The notes under the pieces were generated by a model. It was not told the DNA's origin. It did not search any database and saw nothing but the letters and a program-made list of their open reading frames with translations. This document shows positions 16,787-26,582 of a stretch of DNA of 64,000 nt, piece after piece. The position numbers were made by a program, and so were the translations under genes. The stretch comes from CAIWKO01 sp964469155 (lineage in GTDB: Bacteria; Bacteroidota; Bacteroidia; Bacteroidales; CAIWKO01). The DNA lies in the NCBI GenBank assembly GCA_964469155.1, contig CAYXXU010000002.1, positions 42,407 through 106,406 of the forward strand. Reading direction: 5' to 3'. Position 1 is the stretch's first letter; the number at the start of each line of letters is the position of its first letter.

Positions 16787-18649
16787 TTATTCAATCACCA
16801 CTTTGGTAACTTTCTGGAAACTGGTATTGGGCTCACCCACTCTCACCAGGTAGGTTCCTGCTGCCAGCCCGGTAACATTAAATGAAGTTTCAAACCCGTT
16901 AGCAACCGGAACAATGTTTTTGCCATTAACTTTTTGTCCGTTAATGTCAAAAAGGTCAACCACCATTTGATTGTTCGAAGGCAGATGACTGGCATTAACA
17001 TTGAGATCAAAACCTGATTTATAAACAACAACACCCGGAGCATTCTGAGCTTTTTCTTCTTCTATGCCAACGTATAAAGGAATCTGAAAAGAAAAGATCC
17101 ATGTGCCATAAGCACCGCTTCCTGCACCGTATTCACCGGTATGCCAGAATGTAATACCATCTGAAGGGTCGAGGGAAGTATGGGTATAATCACCAAAGCG
17201 CATCGAACATGCAGAAATTGCTCCTGTTCCAAGTTTAGCTGTTGTTTCTGCAAACGACATAGATCCCAGAGGTGTATCAACAGGCCTGCGACCGGTATAA
17301 CGAATACTTGGGTATACATTTCCACCAGTACCTCCAGTCCCTGTAACTGCGTAAGCCATCCCTATTGAGCCATTATCGTCCATAGCAATACTGCCACACC
17401 AGCGACTCAATCCATCGCTTGGAGCATAAGTGCCTTCCTGATATAGACTCCAAACTCCGGCTGTTTGTCTGAGTTCTGCCCATTTAATTCCTCTTAAGGT
17501 CCCAACTTTAACACTCCAGCAAAGGACAACTGAATTATAGCCTGTCCAAACCCTGTATGGAGCCCTGAAAGTGAGAACACCACCAATAGCATCTAATTTT
17601 TGTGAGCTGCCATATTGTGTGATATCAAGCCAGCTCCCATTATATGATGCATCAAATGCCTGAGTTGCCAAAAAGGTTGGCCCGGTAAATGTAGCTGCTG
17701 GTGTGGTTCCCCATGTTGTAGCTAAACTGTACACGTTTATCCCATCCTGAAGTGAGGTATATCCTGACCAGTTATTATCCTGATAAGCAAAAATAGGCAT
17801 GGGAGTTCCGGTTGCCGGCAATTGTCCATCTGCATCCGCAGGTAAGGGGCAGAGAAATCCACTGGTAGGAAGTGTGCTGGTGAAATTTTTTGTAATCATT
17901 CTTGCAGCTTGATTACCTAATAACATTTGTGCCCTTTCGAAGATTAAAACTTTTTGGGTGGATTGGTTCGATGTCATATAATAACCATCATGCCAGATGG
18001 AAAATTTTCCATAGTCGGGCATTTGAGATGAGGTAAAAGTAAAACAATAATACGATCCTGTTGGATCATTGGTCTGTGATACGGCAATATATACTTTATA
18101 GGAACTGCTAAATTTGAATTGAGCGATAAACCATCTGTCAGCAAATTTGTCATAAAGAACTATTGGATCACCATCATTACTTACTGCTGGAGACCAGAGG
18201 TTGCCAAGTTGACGAACCGTTCCTACCTGAGCTCCGGTGGTTTTATTGAATATTTTAAAAGGGGTTGCATTTACAGCCTGAACATAATAATTGGTTCCTA
18301 CTGCACCGGAAGGATCAGGTGGACAACTGCCATCAGATTGCCCTGCCCAGCCAACCAGTATTTTTGCCAGAAAATTACCCGGCTCAGTTTGAACATCGGT
18401 TAATACATCATTGTTTTCAACAAAGGCTTGTGGAATTCTGTTTTCATGATCTTTAGATTCTTTCATCCCATTTGGTAATTCGATGAAATTAGTACTGGGA
18501 ACATTTTCTTCAAACAGATCTTTTAAGGGTTTTGAAATGCTAAAATGTTCGCAGGTAACTACTTCAACTTTACCTTCATCTTTTGATGTTTGTGCTGAAA
18601 TTCCTGAAACGGTTAAAATAGCCGAAAAAAGTAAAATAAATTTTTTCAT
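16787..18649 (-). CDS. T9SS-exported surface protein
   Basis: The start at ATG 18649 gives 620 residues with a signal peptide MKKFILLFSAILTVSGISAQ. The mature part begins with a short acidic region. A large domain follows with CPPDPSGAVGTNYYVQAVN, a calcium-binding-like DPSGAVG loop and many aromatic residues (FADRWFIAQF, GYYMTSNQS), probably a beta-propeller or lectin-like fold. The last about 80 residues (VDLFDINGQKV...GLAAGTYLVRV) are a T9SS sorting domain. Surface protein of unknown ligand. A matched promoter (18687-18714) and terminator show it is monocistronic. Confidence 0.88.
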   Translation of the reverse strand: MKKFILLFSAILTVSGISAQTSKDEGKVEVVTCEHFSISKPLKDLFEENVPSTNFIELPNGMKESKDHENRIPQAFVENNDVLTDVQTEPGNFLAKILVGWAGQSDGSCPPDPSGAVGTNYYVQAVNATPFKIFNKTTGAQVGTVRQLGNLWSPAVSNDGDPIVLYDKFADRWFIAQFKFSSSYKVYIAVSQTNDPTGSYYCFTFTSSQMPDYGKFSIWHDGYYMTSNQSTQKVLIFERAQMLLGNQAARMITKNFTSTLPTSGFLCPLPADADGQLPATGTPMPIFAYQDNNWSGYTSLQDGINVYSLATTWGTTPAATFTGPTFLATQAFDASYNGSWLDITQYGSSQKLDAIGGVLTFRAPYRVWTGYNSVVLCWSVKVGTLRGIKWAELRQTAGVWSLYQEGTYAPSDGLSRWCGSIAMDDNGSIGMAYAVTGTGGTGGNVYPSIRYTGRRPVDTPLGSMSFAETTAKLGTGAISACSMRFGDYTHTSLDPSDGITFWHTGEYGAGSGAYGTWIFSFQIPLYVGIEEEKAQNAPGVVVYKSGFDLNVNASHLPSNNQMVVDLFDINGQKVNGKNIVPVANGFETSFNVTGLAAGTYLVRVGEPNTSFQKVTKVVIE

Positions 18650-18686
18650 ATTGGTTGGAATAAATTTAGGAATGGTGTGTTTTTTG

Positions 18687-18714
18687 CAAAAATAAAACAA
18701 AAAATTTTAGGCAA
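18687..18714 (-). promoter_or_regulatory. Promoter of the T9SS surface protein
   Basis: On the minus strand TTG (18714-18712), a 17-bp spacer and TATTTTTG (18694-18687). The -7 element ends 37 bp before the ATG at 18649. Confidence 0.6.
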
Positions 18715-18808
18715 TTGTTATTTTGTCGTTAATTATTAACAGCTTGTAGCGATATTTTGCCCGCCTGTCTTTCTAAAAGATTTAGCTGCTTTTTAAATGC
18801 ACTAACTT

Positions 18809-19210
18809 TTATTTTGTGTGCATGCTGAGAGCAGGTATTAAATATATTGGAATAATAGCCAATAAAACCCCTCCGAATACTATTGAATTTCCCGGATAAG
18901 CGAACTCGATAAGCGCTCGTATCAGGAAGAAGCCCGAAGAAATCATCAATATAGAACGGCCTAATTTCGAATTCACAACCCTTGAATTGTATCCCAACAG
19001 CATAAAACTGAACGAGAACATAAAGAAGCTGCATACAATATTAAGCATCTGCATGTTATTACTATTGATTTGATTGAGTTTAAACAATTCAGATTGCCAG
19101 TCGAATAATATCCAGAATGAAAGATGAAACACTCCCATTACAATGTAAATTACACCTCCGATAATAACAAATGTTCTGCGAAACTGTTCAAATTTAGAGA
19201 GGCTGGCCAT
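18809..19210 (-). CDS. Four-helix membrane protein, unknown
   Basis: The start at ATG 19210 gives 133 residues, MASLSKFEQFRRTFVIIGG...; an alternative start 81 bp upstream adds residues without sequence support. Four hydrophobic segments are visible (near residues 14-32, 52-70, 83-100, 107-126) with short loops. Small four-helix proteins of this type are common in Bacteroidota, and I recognise no family. It is divergent from fhs with 182 bp between the starts. Confidence 0.65.
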   Translation of the reverse strand: MASLSKFEQFRRTFVIIGGVIYIVMGVFHLSFWILFDWQSELFKLNQINSNNMQMLNIVCSFFMFSFSFMLLGYNSRVVNSKLGRSILMISSGFFLIRALIEFAYPGNSIVFGGVLLAIIPIYLIPALSMHTK

Positions 19211-19368
19211 TATATTCTCTGTTAAAGTTAGTAAGTAAATTTGAAAGAGCAAAAATACATTTTCTTTTATTACCAGGCGAAATAATACCACTTATTAGTC
19301 CTATCGCTAAAATATCCAGCTTTGTAAATGTTTATTAAAATAATTCTCTGCAAGGTTTTCTAAATGCT

Positions 19369-19376
19369 TAAATTTG
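19369..19376 (+). promoter_or_regulatory. -7 element upstream of fhs
   Basis: TAAATTTG matches TAnnTTTG exactly and ends 16 bp before the fhs ATG, implying a leader of about 10 nt. No good TTG is seen at -33. Confidence 0.5.
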
Positions 19377-19392
19377 TAAAACAAAAATTTTT

Positions 19393-21063
19393 ATGAAAAC
19401 TGATATTGAAATAGCCCGCCAGGCAAAAGTAAAACACATTCGCGAAATAGGTGCTATGCTCGGCATAGAGGAAGATGATCTGCAATATTATGGCAAGTAC
19501 AAAGCCAAATTGCCTTTAAAACTTATAGACAAGGAACTGGCCGCCAAACACAAACTTATTTTAGTTTCAGCCATTTCGCCAACACCTGCCGGAGAAGGAA
19601 AAACTACGGTATCTATTGGATTATCTCAGGGTTTAAATCGTATTGGAAAAAAAACCACGGTTGTATTGCGTGAACCTTCCCTGGGACCTGTATTTGGAAT
19701 TAAAGGAGGAGCAGCAGGCGGTGGCTTTTCACAAGTATTGCCCATGGAGGATATCAATCTGCATTTTACAGGCGATTTTGCTGCTATCGAAAAAGCAAAC
19801 AATTTATTGGCTGCACTTATTGATAATAATATTCAAAACAAAAAAAATTATTTGGGAATCGATCCTCGAACGGTTTCATGGCGACGTGTTATGGATATGA
19901 ACGACCGTTCGCTCCGTAAAATAATTGTTGGATTAGGCGGTACCATGTCAGGAGTTCCCCGCGAAACAGGTTTCGATATTGTTGCAGCATCCGAGATCAT
20001 GGCAATACTTTGTCTTGCTGACGACCTGAGCCATTTGAAAGAAAAAATGGGCAATATTTTTATTGGGTTTACCTACGATAAGAAACCAGTGTTTGCTCAT
20101 GATCTGAATGCCAATGGCGCCATGGCTGCCTTACTGAAAGATGCCATTATGCCGAATTTAGTTCAAACCATAGAAAATACACCGGCCATAATACACGGAG
20201 GGCCTTTTGCCAATATTGCCCAGGGTACGAATTCGGTGATTGCCACCCGCATGGGACTCACCTTATCCGACTATGTGGTTACCGAAGCCGGGTTCGGGTT
20301 TGATCTGGGTGCTGAAAAATTTCTGGATATCAAATGCCGTTATGCAGGACTAGAGCCCAGTGCAGTTGTTCTGGTTGCCACAGTAAGGGCCTTGAAGTAT
20401 CATGGTGGGGCCAACATTAAAAATCTTAAAGATCCCAATTTGGAAGCCTTAAGAAAAGGCCTCCCCAATCTTGAAAAGCACATCGAAAATATGAGTCTGT
20501 TTAATATCTGCCCTGTGGTTGCCATTAACAGATTTGACACCGACACCGATGAGGAACTGGAAATGGTTAAGACCCGTTGCAAGGAACTGGGGATCCCGGT
20601 GAGCATTGCTAACGTATGGGCCGAAGGCGGAGGTGGTGCATTAGAACTTGCCGAAACGGTTGCCAAAGTTGCCGAGCACTGTGTGTCTCAATTCAAACCG
20701 CTTTACGAATTAGATTGGTCGGTAGAGCAGAAAATTGAAACCATAGCAAAAAAAATATACGGAGCCGAACATGTTGATTGCACCACTAAAGCAAAAAAGG
20801 ATCTCCAGAAAGTTTACAGCCTGGGGTTCGATAAACTGGCTATTTGTATGGCAAAAACTCAAAAATCACTTTCTGATAATCCTGAATTACTCGGACGGCC
20901 TAAAGATTTTGTGGTCACGGTTCGTGAAATTGAGATTGCGGCGGGAGCAGGTTTTATCATACCCATAACGGGTGAGATCATGCGTATGCCCGGTTTACCA
21001 GAAGTGCCGGCTGCCGAGCATATTGATATTGATTACGATGGTAATATAATTGGATTGTCCTAA
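19393..21063 (+). CDS. fhs: Formate-tetrahydrofolate ligase
   Basis: The 556-residue length fits the family. The nucleotide-binding loop PTPAGEGKTT is at 63-72, with downstream family blocks REPSLGPVFGIKGGAAGGG, TGDFAAI and TEAGFGFDLGAEKF. It makes 10-formyl-tetrahydrofolate from formate, tetrahydrofolate and ATP, feeding purine synthesis and one-carbon metabolism in the cytoplasm. No other folate gene lies beside it. The ending MPGLPEVPAAEHIDIDYDG is intact. Downstream is a short palindromic repeat rather than a terminator. Confidence 0.97.
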   Translation: MKTDIEIARQAKVKHIREIGAMLGIEEDDLQYYGKYKAKLPLKLIDKELAAKHKLILVSAISPTPAGEGKTTVSIGLSQGLNRIGKKTTVVLREPSLGPVFGIKGGAAGGGFSQVLPMEDINLHFTGDFAAIEKANNLLAALIDNNIQNKKNYLGIDPRTVSWRRVMDMNDRSLRKIIVGLGGTMSGVPRETGFDIVAASEIMAILCLADDLSHLKEKMGNIFIGFTYDKKPVFAHDLNANGAMAALLKDAIMPNLVQTIENTPAIIHGGPFANIAQGTNSVIATRMGLTLSDYVVTEAGFGFDLGAEKFLDIKCRYAGLEPSAVVLVATVRALKYHGGANIKNLKDPNLEALRKGLPNLEKHIENMSLFNICPVVAINRFDTDTDEELEMVKTRCKELGIPVSIANVWAEGGGGALELAETVAKVAEHCVSQFKPLYELDWSVEQKIETIAKKIYGAEHVDCTTKAKKDLQKVYSLGFDKLAICMAKTQKSLSDNPELLGRPKDFVVTVREIEIAAGAGFIIPITGEIMRMPGLPEVPAAEHIDIDYDGNIIGLS

Positions 21064-21080
21064 CCTTGACAAGCCAGAAC

Positions 21081-21102
21081 CCTGCCTCGCCGGCAGGCAG
21101 GC
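21081..21102. repeat. GCAGGCAGG palindromic repeat
   Basis: CCTGCCTCGCCGGCAGGCAGG forms an imperfect palindrome. A sister copy occurs at 55050-55067. The following 21110-21250 region is A-rich 'aaaaaacaaaaaacaaa' low-complexity DNA. Confidence 0.6.
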
Positions 21103-21299
21103 AAAAAGGTAAAATCTCAAAAAACAAAAAACAAAAAGCAAATAAATCTCAAAAAACAATGAAAACAATCCGCCAACCGACGGACCAAACAGTTTGAAAT
21201 TTTTGAAATTTTGATATTGTAATTTATTTGTTATTTGATGTTTGAGCATTGTTATTTAAAATATTTTGCCAAAAAAACACGAATATTATCAATTAGATA

Positions 21300-21746
21300 C
21301 TAAGTATTATCTTTTGCAAACCATTCGGCATATGAAGTTACCGTTTCACAAAGTTTTAAACTGTAAAGACTGATGTGAGGTGGTAATTTTTTTTGAATCC
21401 GGAAAGCGAAATCTGCAATTAGATTTTCGCATGTAGGCTGATAAGGCGTAAGCATAAGATTGTAATGAGTCTTCAACGAATCAATGATTGATGTTGGCGT
21501 TTTATCGTAAAGTGCCAGGGCGTGATCCACCTTGTCAACAATTTCTGTTACAACTATCTTTTTCAGATCTCCAAAATCCATCACCATACCATTGAGCGGT
21601 GAGGCATCATCATGAAGAATATTACCTGCAATGGTTACATACAGATAATACGAATGACCATGTATGTTTTTGCATGGACCATCATATCCGAGCAGGGCAT
21701 GGGCCATCTCGAATTTAAACTCTTTCGTAAGCCTGATCTTTGACAT
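21300..21746 (-). CDS. queD: 6-pyruvoyl-tetrahydropterin synthase/QueD family
   Basis: A 148-residue T-fold enzyme. The zinc-binding histidines are visible: FEMAHALLGYDGPCKNIHGHSYYL (His16 and the HGH pair at about 29-31), with the catalytic Cys in PCKNIHG. The later DHALALYD and CETVTSYAEWF blocks complete the family signature. It probably makes 6-carboxy-tetrahydropterin for queuosine synthesis, although a plain PTPS role cannot be excluded. No other queuosine gene is adjacent. Confidence 0.88.
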   Translation of the reverse strand: MSKIRLTKEFKFEMAHALLGYDGPCKNIHGHSYYLYVTIAGNILHDDASPLNGMVMDFGDLKKIVVTEIVDKVDHALALYDKTPTSIIDSLKTHYNLMLTPYQPTCENLIADFAFRIQKKLPPHISLYSLKLCETVTSYAEWFAKDNT

Positions 21747-21834
21747 GGTAAAGATTTATTGTGAAATTTATTTTGTTTTTACGGGTTTGAATTTACTGAT
21801 ATTCGTAGTTTGAGATTAATTTATTATCTGAAAT

Positions 21835-22392
21835 TTAAACAGTCAGATGTTCAATCAAAATTTTCGTTCCTATCCCTATCAATACAAGCCCTCCCACAAG
21901 TTCAGCCCTTCTGCCGAAAACCGATCCCAGACTTTTACCCATCCTGAATCCGACCATCGAAATAAAAAGTGTGATGCAACCAATAATGACCACCGTTTTT
22001 AAAATACTTACATCCAGGAAAGCAAAGCTGACACCTATCATTAGTGCATCAATGCTTGTGGCGACAGAAAGGCTTAATATCAGCCACATGTCGGTCAATT
22101 TTATTTCCTTTTTATTGGTTGTTTTGAAAGATTCAATAACCATCTTTAACCCGATAATACCAAGTATACCAAAAGCTATCCAATGATCAAAGGCCAATAT
22201 ATAATTTTTAAACGATAAGCCCAGCAGCCATCCTATAACAGGCATTATGCCCTGAAAAAACCCGAAAAAAATTCCTATCTTAAGTGCCTCCGGAAACCTG
22301 ATCTCTTTTTTAATGACACTGCACGAAATTGATACTGCCAGGCAATCCATTGCCAGCCCGATACTAATCAATATAATTTCAAGTAAACTCAA
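21835..22392 (-). CDS. mntP: Manganese efflux pump MntP
   Basis: A 185-residue protein with six hydrophobic segments in the inner membrane. The two family repeats are visible: ISIGLAMDCLAVSISC near the start and SVATSIDALMIGVSFAF near residue 110, each with the conserved Asp. The start codon is TTG at 22392 (an in-frame TAA lies a few codons upstream and the next Met is inside the first helix), so translation starts at a non-ATG codon. I looked for a manganese riboswitch in the 106 bp upstream and saw none. Confidence 0.9.
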   Translation of the reverse strand: MSLLEIILISIGLAMDCLAVSISCSVIKKEIRFPEALKIGIFFGFFQGIMPVIGWLLGLSFKNYILAFDHWIAFGILGIIGLKMVIESFKTTNKKEIKLTDMWLILSLSVATSIDALMIGVSFAFLDVSILKTVVIIGCITLFISMVGFRMGKSLGSVFGRRAELVGGLVLIGIGTKILIEHLTV

Positions 22393-22498
22393 CAGCTGAT
22401 TTTGAATAAAAATTTAATGAAATATTTTAGGGACAAGTCTGATCGATATTACAAAAAACAGTGAAGCAGATAATACCGGGCAGTCAAATGCCTGAATA

Positions 22499-23881
22499 TT
22501 ATCCTTCCACTTTTTCAAGTTCTATGGTAAAGTGGCGCATGATGGGCGCTTCATATTTAATAGAATATCCATGTTGAATTTCATTCCGGCGCTCAAATAC
22601 ATTGTTAAGTGCCACAGCAATGTAATCCATATGATTATTGGTATAAACCCTTCTCGGGATTGCCAGACGCAAAAATTCAAGAGATGGATAACGGTTAACG
22701 CGTGAAACCGGATCACGATCGGCAAGCAAAGTACCAATTTCAACCCCCCTTACGCCGCCTTCCACGTATAGTTCAACGGCCAGGGTTTGTGCCTGGTATT
22801 CTTCGCGCGGAATATGTCCCATAAATTTTTTTGCATCTACAAAAATAGCGTGTCCGCCAAAAGGTTCTTGTAAAGGAATGCCAAAACTTTTTAATCGCCC
22901 GCCTAAATAAGCTACCTGCTTAATACGCGTGTCCAGATAGTCAAAATCTGTTCCTTCAAACAGGCCCTGGGCCACAGCATTCATATCACGCCCTGACATG
23001 CCTCCGTAAGTGATATAACCTTCAAAAATAATATTAAAGACCGAGGCTTGCCTGAACAATTCTTCATCATGCATTGCAATAAAACCGCCCATATTTACGA
23101 TAGCATCTTTCTTGCTGCTCATGGTCATGCCATCTGCATAACTGAACATTTCCTTTACAATCTCTTTAATGCTTTTATTTTCGTAACCTTTTTCCCTGAT
23201 CTTAATAAAATAGGCGTTCTCAGCAAAACGGGCAGAATCAAAGATTACCTTAACTCCATATTTCTTCGACAAAGCACGAACTTCCCTCAGATTTTCCATC
23301 GAAACGGGTTGCCCGCCCGAACTGTTACAGGTAATAGTAACAATTATCATTGAGATATTTTCCTTGGGATTGTTTTGTAACAAATTCTCCAGTTTGTTCA
23401 GGTCGATATTCCCTTTAAAGGGGTGATTAATGGTAGTGTCAAATGCTTCATCGATAGTGCAATCTATAGCTGTTGCTTTACGAAACTCAATATGCCCCTT
23501 GGTTGTATCGAAATGCGAATTTCCCGGCACCAGGTTTCCTTCTTTGACCATTACCGAAAACAACACATTTTCAGCAGCCCTGCCTTGATGAGTTGGTAAA
23601 AAATACTCAAAACCGGTAATATCTGTAATGGCATTTTTTAGCTTAAAATAGGAAGTGGCTCCGGCGTAGCTTTCATCGCCCAGCATCATTTCCGCCCATT
23701 GTTTATCACTCATAGCGCCTGTTCCCGAATCCGTAAGCAGGTCAATAAACACTTGTTCGCTTCGTAAATTGAACAAATTATATTTAGCTTCCTTGATCCA
23801 TTGTTTTCTTTGATCTTTCGTGCTGCGATGCATAGCTTCGACCATTTTTATTTTATACGATTCGGCAAACGGTAATTCCAT
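22499..23881 (-). CDS. tnaA: Tryptophanase
   Basis: From ATG 23881 the protein has 460 residues. It is a PLP enzyme of the beta-eliminating lyase family: THQGRAAENVLF, FDSARFAENAYFIK and the PLP Lys in MSSKKDA near residue 257. The DSARFAENAYF and DTTKGH blocks and EIGTLLADRD are as in tryptophanase; tyrosine phenol-lyase has DATRCVENAYF instead. It cleaves tryptophan to indole, pyruvate and ammonia. I see no upstream leader peptide of the TnaC kind and no tryptophan permease beside it. An ATG 33 bp upstream is unlikely because it sits in the promoter-leader region. Confidence 0.9.
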   Translation of the reverse strand: MELPFAESYKIKMVEAMHRSTKDQRKQWIKEAKYNLFNLRSEQVFIDLLTDSGTGAMSDKQWAEMMLGDESYAGATSYFKLKNAITDITGFEYFLPTHQGRAAENVLFSVMVKEGNLVPGNSHFDTTKGHIEFRKATAIDCTIDEAFDTTINHPFKGNIDLNKLENLLQNNPKENISMIIVTITCNSSGGQPVSMENLREVRALSKKYGVKVIFDSARFAENAYFIKIREKGYENKSIKEIVKEMFSYADGMTMSSKKDAIVNMGGFIAMHDEELFRQASVFNIIFEGYITYGGMSGRDMNAVAQGLFEGTDFDYLDTRIKQVAYLGGRLKSFGIPLQEPFGGHAIFVDAKKFMGHIPREEYQAQTLAVELYVEGGVRGVEIGTLLADRDPVSRVNRYPSLEFLRLAIPRRVYTNNHMDYIAVALNNVFERRNEIQHGYSIKYEAPIMRHFTIELEKVEG

Positions 23882-23901
23882 ATCTTTTTTTTTATGATTT
23901 T

Positions 23902-23933
23902 CAAATATAAACAATGTTCTCTATCACTTTCAA
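23902..23933 (-). promoter_or_regulatory. tnaA promoter
   Basis: On the minus strand TTG (23933-23931), a 21-bp spacer and TATATTTG (23909-23902), then 20 bp to the ATG. Confidence 0.65.
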
Positions 23934-24042
23934 TATTCGGGCAAAATTATTTGTTTTTCACAACTTTTTGTTTGTATTTTTTTATTTATTTAAAGTTTAG
24001 GCTGTTTTTTTCGTTTAGGTTTGTGGCTTAATTGGTTTTAAT

Positions 24043-25401
24043 ATGAAAATACATTTCATTGCCATAGGCGGAAGTGTTATGCACAATATGGCTCTGGCCA
24101 TGAACAATGCTGGTCATACAGTGAGTGGGTCCGACGACGAAATATTCGAACCTGCCAAAAGCCGGCTCAGCGCCAAAGGAATTCTGCCCGCAGAAACGGG
24201 ATGGTTTGCCGAAAAAATTCATACCGGCCTGGATGCCATTATACTCGGGATGCATGCCCGCGAAGACAATCCCGAACTTATTCGCGCCAAAGAAGTGGGC
24301 CTGAAGATTTATTCCTTTCCCGAATACATTTACGAACAATCGCGCAACAAAACCCGCGTTGTGATTGGTGGCAGCCACGGAAAAACCACCATCACCGCCA
24401 TGATCATGCACGTGTTGCATACTTTAGGCCGCGATTTCGACTACATGGTAGGGGCACAGTTGGAAGGTTTCGAAACCATGTTCCGCATTTCCGATGCACC
24501 TGTTATTATCCTCGAAGGCGACGAATACCTTACTTCCACCCTCGACCGCCGCCCCAAATTCCATCTCTACAAACCCAACATAGCTTTGCTCACCGGTATA
24601 GCCTGGGATCACATCAATGTATTTCCCACTTTCGAAATCTATATTGAACAGTTTCGCAAATTCATTGAACTTATAGAACCCAACGGTAGCCTTATCTATT
24701 GCGAAACCGATCCCATTTTGAACGATATTTGTTCCCAAGCCCGTTACGGTATTAAATTGTTTCCTTACGCCACCCCTCAGCATACTATTAAAAATGGTAT
24801 CACCACTGTTACATTCGGCGAACTTCATTCCGATATTCAGGTGTTTGGAAAACACAACCTGGCCAACCTAAACGGCGCCCGGTTGGTATGCGAAAACCTC
24901 GGGATTTCCGCGGCTGAATTTCTCGAAGCCATAAAAACCTTCAAAGGAGCAGCCAAACGTCTCGAACTGGTTGGTAAAAATTCCGGCGCTGCTTTTTATA
25001 AGGATTTTGCCCATTCGCCCTCCAAACTCAAAGCAAGCCTCGATGCGGTCAGCGAACAATTTCCTGAGCGAAAGCTGGTGGCCTGTATGGAACTTCACAC
25101 GTATAGCAGCCTGAACAGCGATTTCTTACAAGAATATCATGCTGCCATGGATAAGGCCGATGTCGCTATAGTGTATTACAGCGCTCATGCCCTGGAGATA
25201 AAGAAAATGCCTCCTCTTTCGCAGGAATTGATCAAACGGTCATTTGGCCGCAACGACCTGTTGATATTTACTGATAGGGACCAACTCACCGCTTTTCTGA
25301 AAACCCAAACCTGGAAAAATCAAAACCTGCTGATGATGAGTTCGGGCGGGTATGATGGGTTGGATTTTGCGGGTTTATCGCAGCAGTTGCAAATCAGCTG
25401 A
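24043..25401 (+). CDS. mpl: Murein peptide ligase (Mpl, Mur ligase family)
   Basis: A 452-residue Mur-type ligase. The N-terminal Rossmann part has FIAIGGSVMHNMA, the ATP-binding loop GSHGKTT is at 110-116, and the catalytic EGDEY is near 160. The MHNMA variant at the start and the EGFETMF block point to Mpl, which reattaches the recycled tripeptide L-Ala-gamma-D-Glu-meso-DAP to UDP-MurNAc, rather than MurC. Cytoplasmic, peptidoglycan recycling. The 21-bp array B begins about 100 bp after the stop. C-ending codons are enriched, as in lpxD. Confidence 0.88.
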   Translation: MKIHFIAIGGSVMHNMALAMNNAGHTVSGSDDEIFEPAKSRLSAKGILPAETGWFAEKIHTGLDAIILGMHAREDNPELIRAKEVGLKIYSFPEYIYEQSRNKTRVVIGGSHGKTTITAMIMHVLHTLGRDFDYMVGAQLEGFETMFRISDAPVIILEGDEYLTSTLDRRPKFHLYKPNIALLTGIAWDHINVFPTFEIYIEQFRKFIELIEPNGSLIYCETDPILNDICSQARYGIKLFPYATPQHTIKNGITTVTFGELHSDIQVFGKHNLANLNGARLVCENLGISAAEFLEAIKTFKGAAKRLELVGKNSGAAFYKDFAHSPSKLKASLDAVSEQFPERKLVACMELHTYSSLNSDFLQEYHAAMDKADVAIVYYSAHALEIKKMPPLSQELIKRSFGRNDLLIFTDRDQLTAFLKTQTWKNQNLLMMSSGGYDGLDFAGLSQQLQIS

Positions 25402-25503
25402 AGTCAATACTATATCACCTAACATCAAACCCGCGAGCTGAGAAATCATATCCCCAAGCTGATGCAAATCAACTGAGAACACAAATAAACCCCTGTTCAA
25501 AGG

Positions 25504-25790
25504 CACGCTGTTTACATCCAATGACATGCTGTTAACATCCTATAGCACGCTGTTGACATCCTATGACACGACGTTAACATCCTATGACACGACGTTAACA
25601 TCCTATGATACGACGTTAACATCCTATGATACGACGTTAACATCCTATGGCACGACGTTAACATCCAATGATACGCTGTTAACATCCAATGGCACGCTGT
25701 TAACATCCTATGACTCGATGTTAACATCCAATGATACGCTGTTAACATCCAATGATACGCTGTTAACATCCAATGGCACGACGTTAACAA
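25504..25790. repeat. 21-bp tandem array B (13-14 units)
   Basis: ACATC recurs at 25514, 25535, 25556 and on to 25766, always 21 bp apart, with a final GTTAACA at 25784. The unit reads GTTAACATCC(A/T)ATG followed by (A/G)(C/T)ACG(A/C)(C/T)(G). Each junction makes the palindrome GTTAAC. It lies between convergent genes (mpl and trmN6) and ends directly against a bidirectional terminator, so it would be in the mpl 3' untranslated region. Confidence 0.95.
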
Positions 25791-25821
25791 AAAGAGTGCA
25801 ACCGAAATTGCACTCTTTTTT
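25791..25821. terminator. Bidirectional terminator
   Basis: AAAGAGTGCAA (25791-25801) and TTGCACTCTTT (25808-25818) form a perfect 11-bp stem with a 6-nt loop. T-runs follow on both strands, so it serves both mpl and trmN6. Confidence 0.9.
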
Positions 25822-25874
25822 CATTAAGGAATCATTAACTGACACGTATTATTGGGTTCAATTGTAGAGAAATT

Positions 25875-26582
25875 CTACAAATAGAAATCTTTTGTCAATT
25901 CAATATAGGCTGCGGTATATTCATTGTCTTCGCCCCGTATCACCAATTCATCCCACTCTGCAGTCATAACCATCTGCTTTTGCAGACAAAAAATAAGCCT
26001 GACAGGTGGTTTATCTGCTTTATCAAAGATAGTCAGCATTTTCCTGCAGAATAGGCTGTGTGCTAAAGCAGCGTTTAAAAAACCAATCTTTTCTGAAACC
26101 GGCATAATCACCCAAAACGTCCCCGATTCATACAATAGTTGGACAACACATTTGCATAATTCAGTAAAGCTTAGTTCTTCGGAATGTTTCGACTGCCGGG
26201 TGGCAGCCTCTGCACTTTTCAGTTGTTCATGAAAATAGGGAGGGTTGCTGATGATGAAATTGTATTTACCCTGACTTTGGTAGGTAAATTCCTGAACGGG
26301 CACATGGTAAACCTTTAAGCGCAAAGCCCAGGGGCTGTTTTCGAAATTCTGCTGAGCCTGGCAGGCGGCAGCTTTATTAATTTCAACGGAATCAATCGTC
26401 GCCTGTCGGCTTTGTTGTGCCATCATTAGGGCTAATATGCCGCATCCGCATCCTATATCAAGTATTCTTCCCGATGCAGGGGGGTTGGCATAAGCTCCCA
26501 GCAATATAGCATCCGTACTCAGTTTCTGGCCGCAATCAGCATCCGAAACCGAAAATTCTTTACATTGAAATGTGGGGATCAT
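25875..26582 (-). CDS. trmN6: tRNA1(Val) adenine-37 N6-methyltransferase
   Basis: A 235-residue class I methyltransferase. The SAM motif DIGCGCGILALMMA is near 41-54, and the amino-methylase motif NPPYF is near 110, followed by a helical C-terminal half. It matches the YfiC/TrmN6 family, which modifies A37 of tRNA1(Val). The ATG overlaps the rimM stop (ATGA), so it is coupled to rimM and belongs to the rpsP-rimM operon. Confidence 0.85.
   Translation of the reverse strand: MIPTFQCKEFSVSDADCGQKLSTDAILLGAYANPPASGRILDIGCGCGILALMMAQQSRQATIDSVEINKAAACQAQQNFENSPWALRLKVYHVPVQEFTYQSQGKYNFIISNPPYFHEQLKSAEAATRQSKHSEELSFTELCKCVVQLLYESGTFWVIMPVSEKIGFLNAALAHSLFCRKMLTIFDKADKPPVRLIFCLQKQMVMTAEWDELVIRGEDNEYTAAYIELTKDFYL

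Noticed and set aside
22393..22498. Manganese riboswitch upstream of mntP
   Set aside because: The 106 bp lack the conserved helices and loops of the yybP-ykoY class that I would expect.
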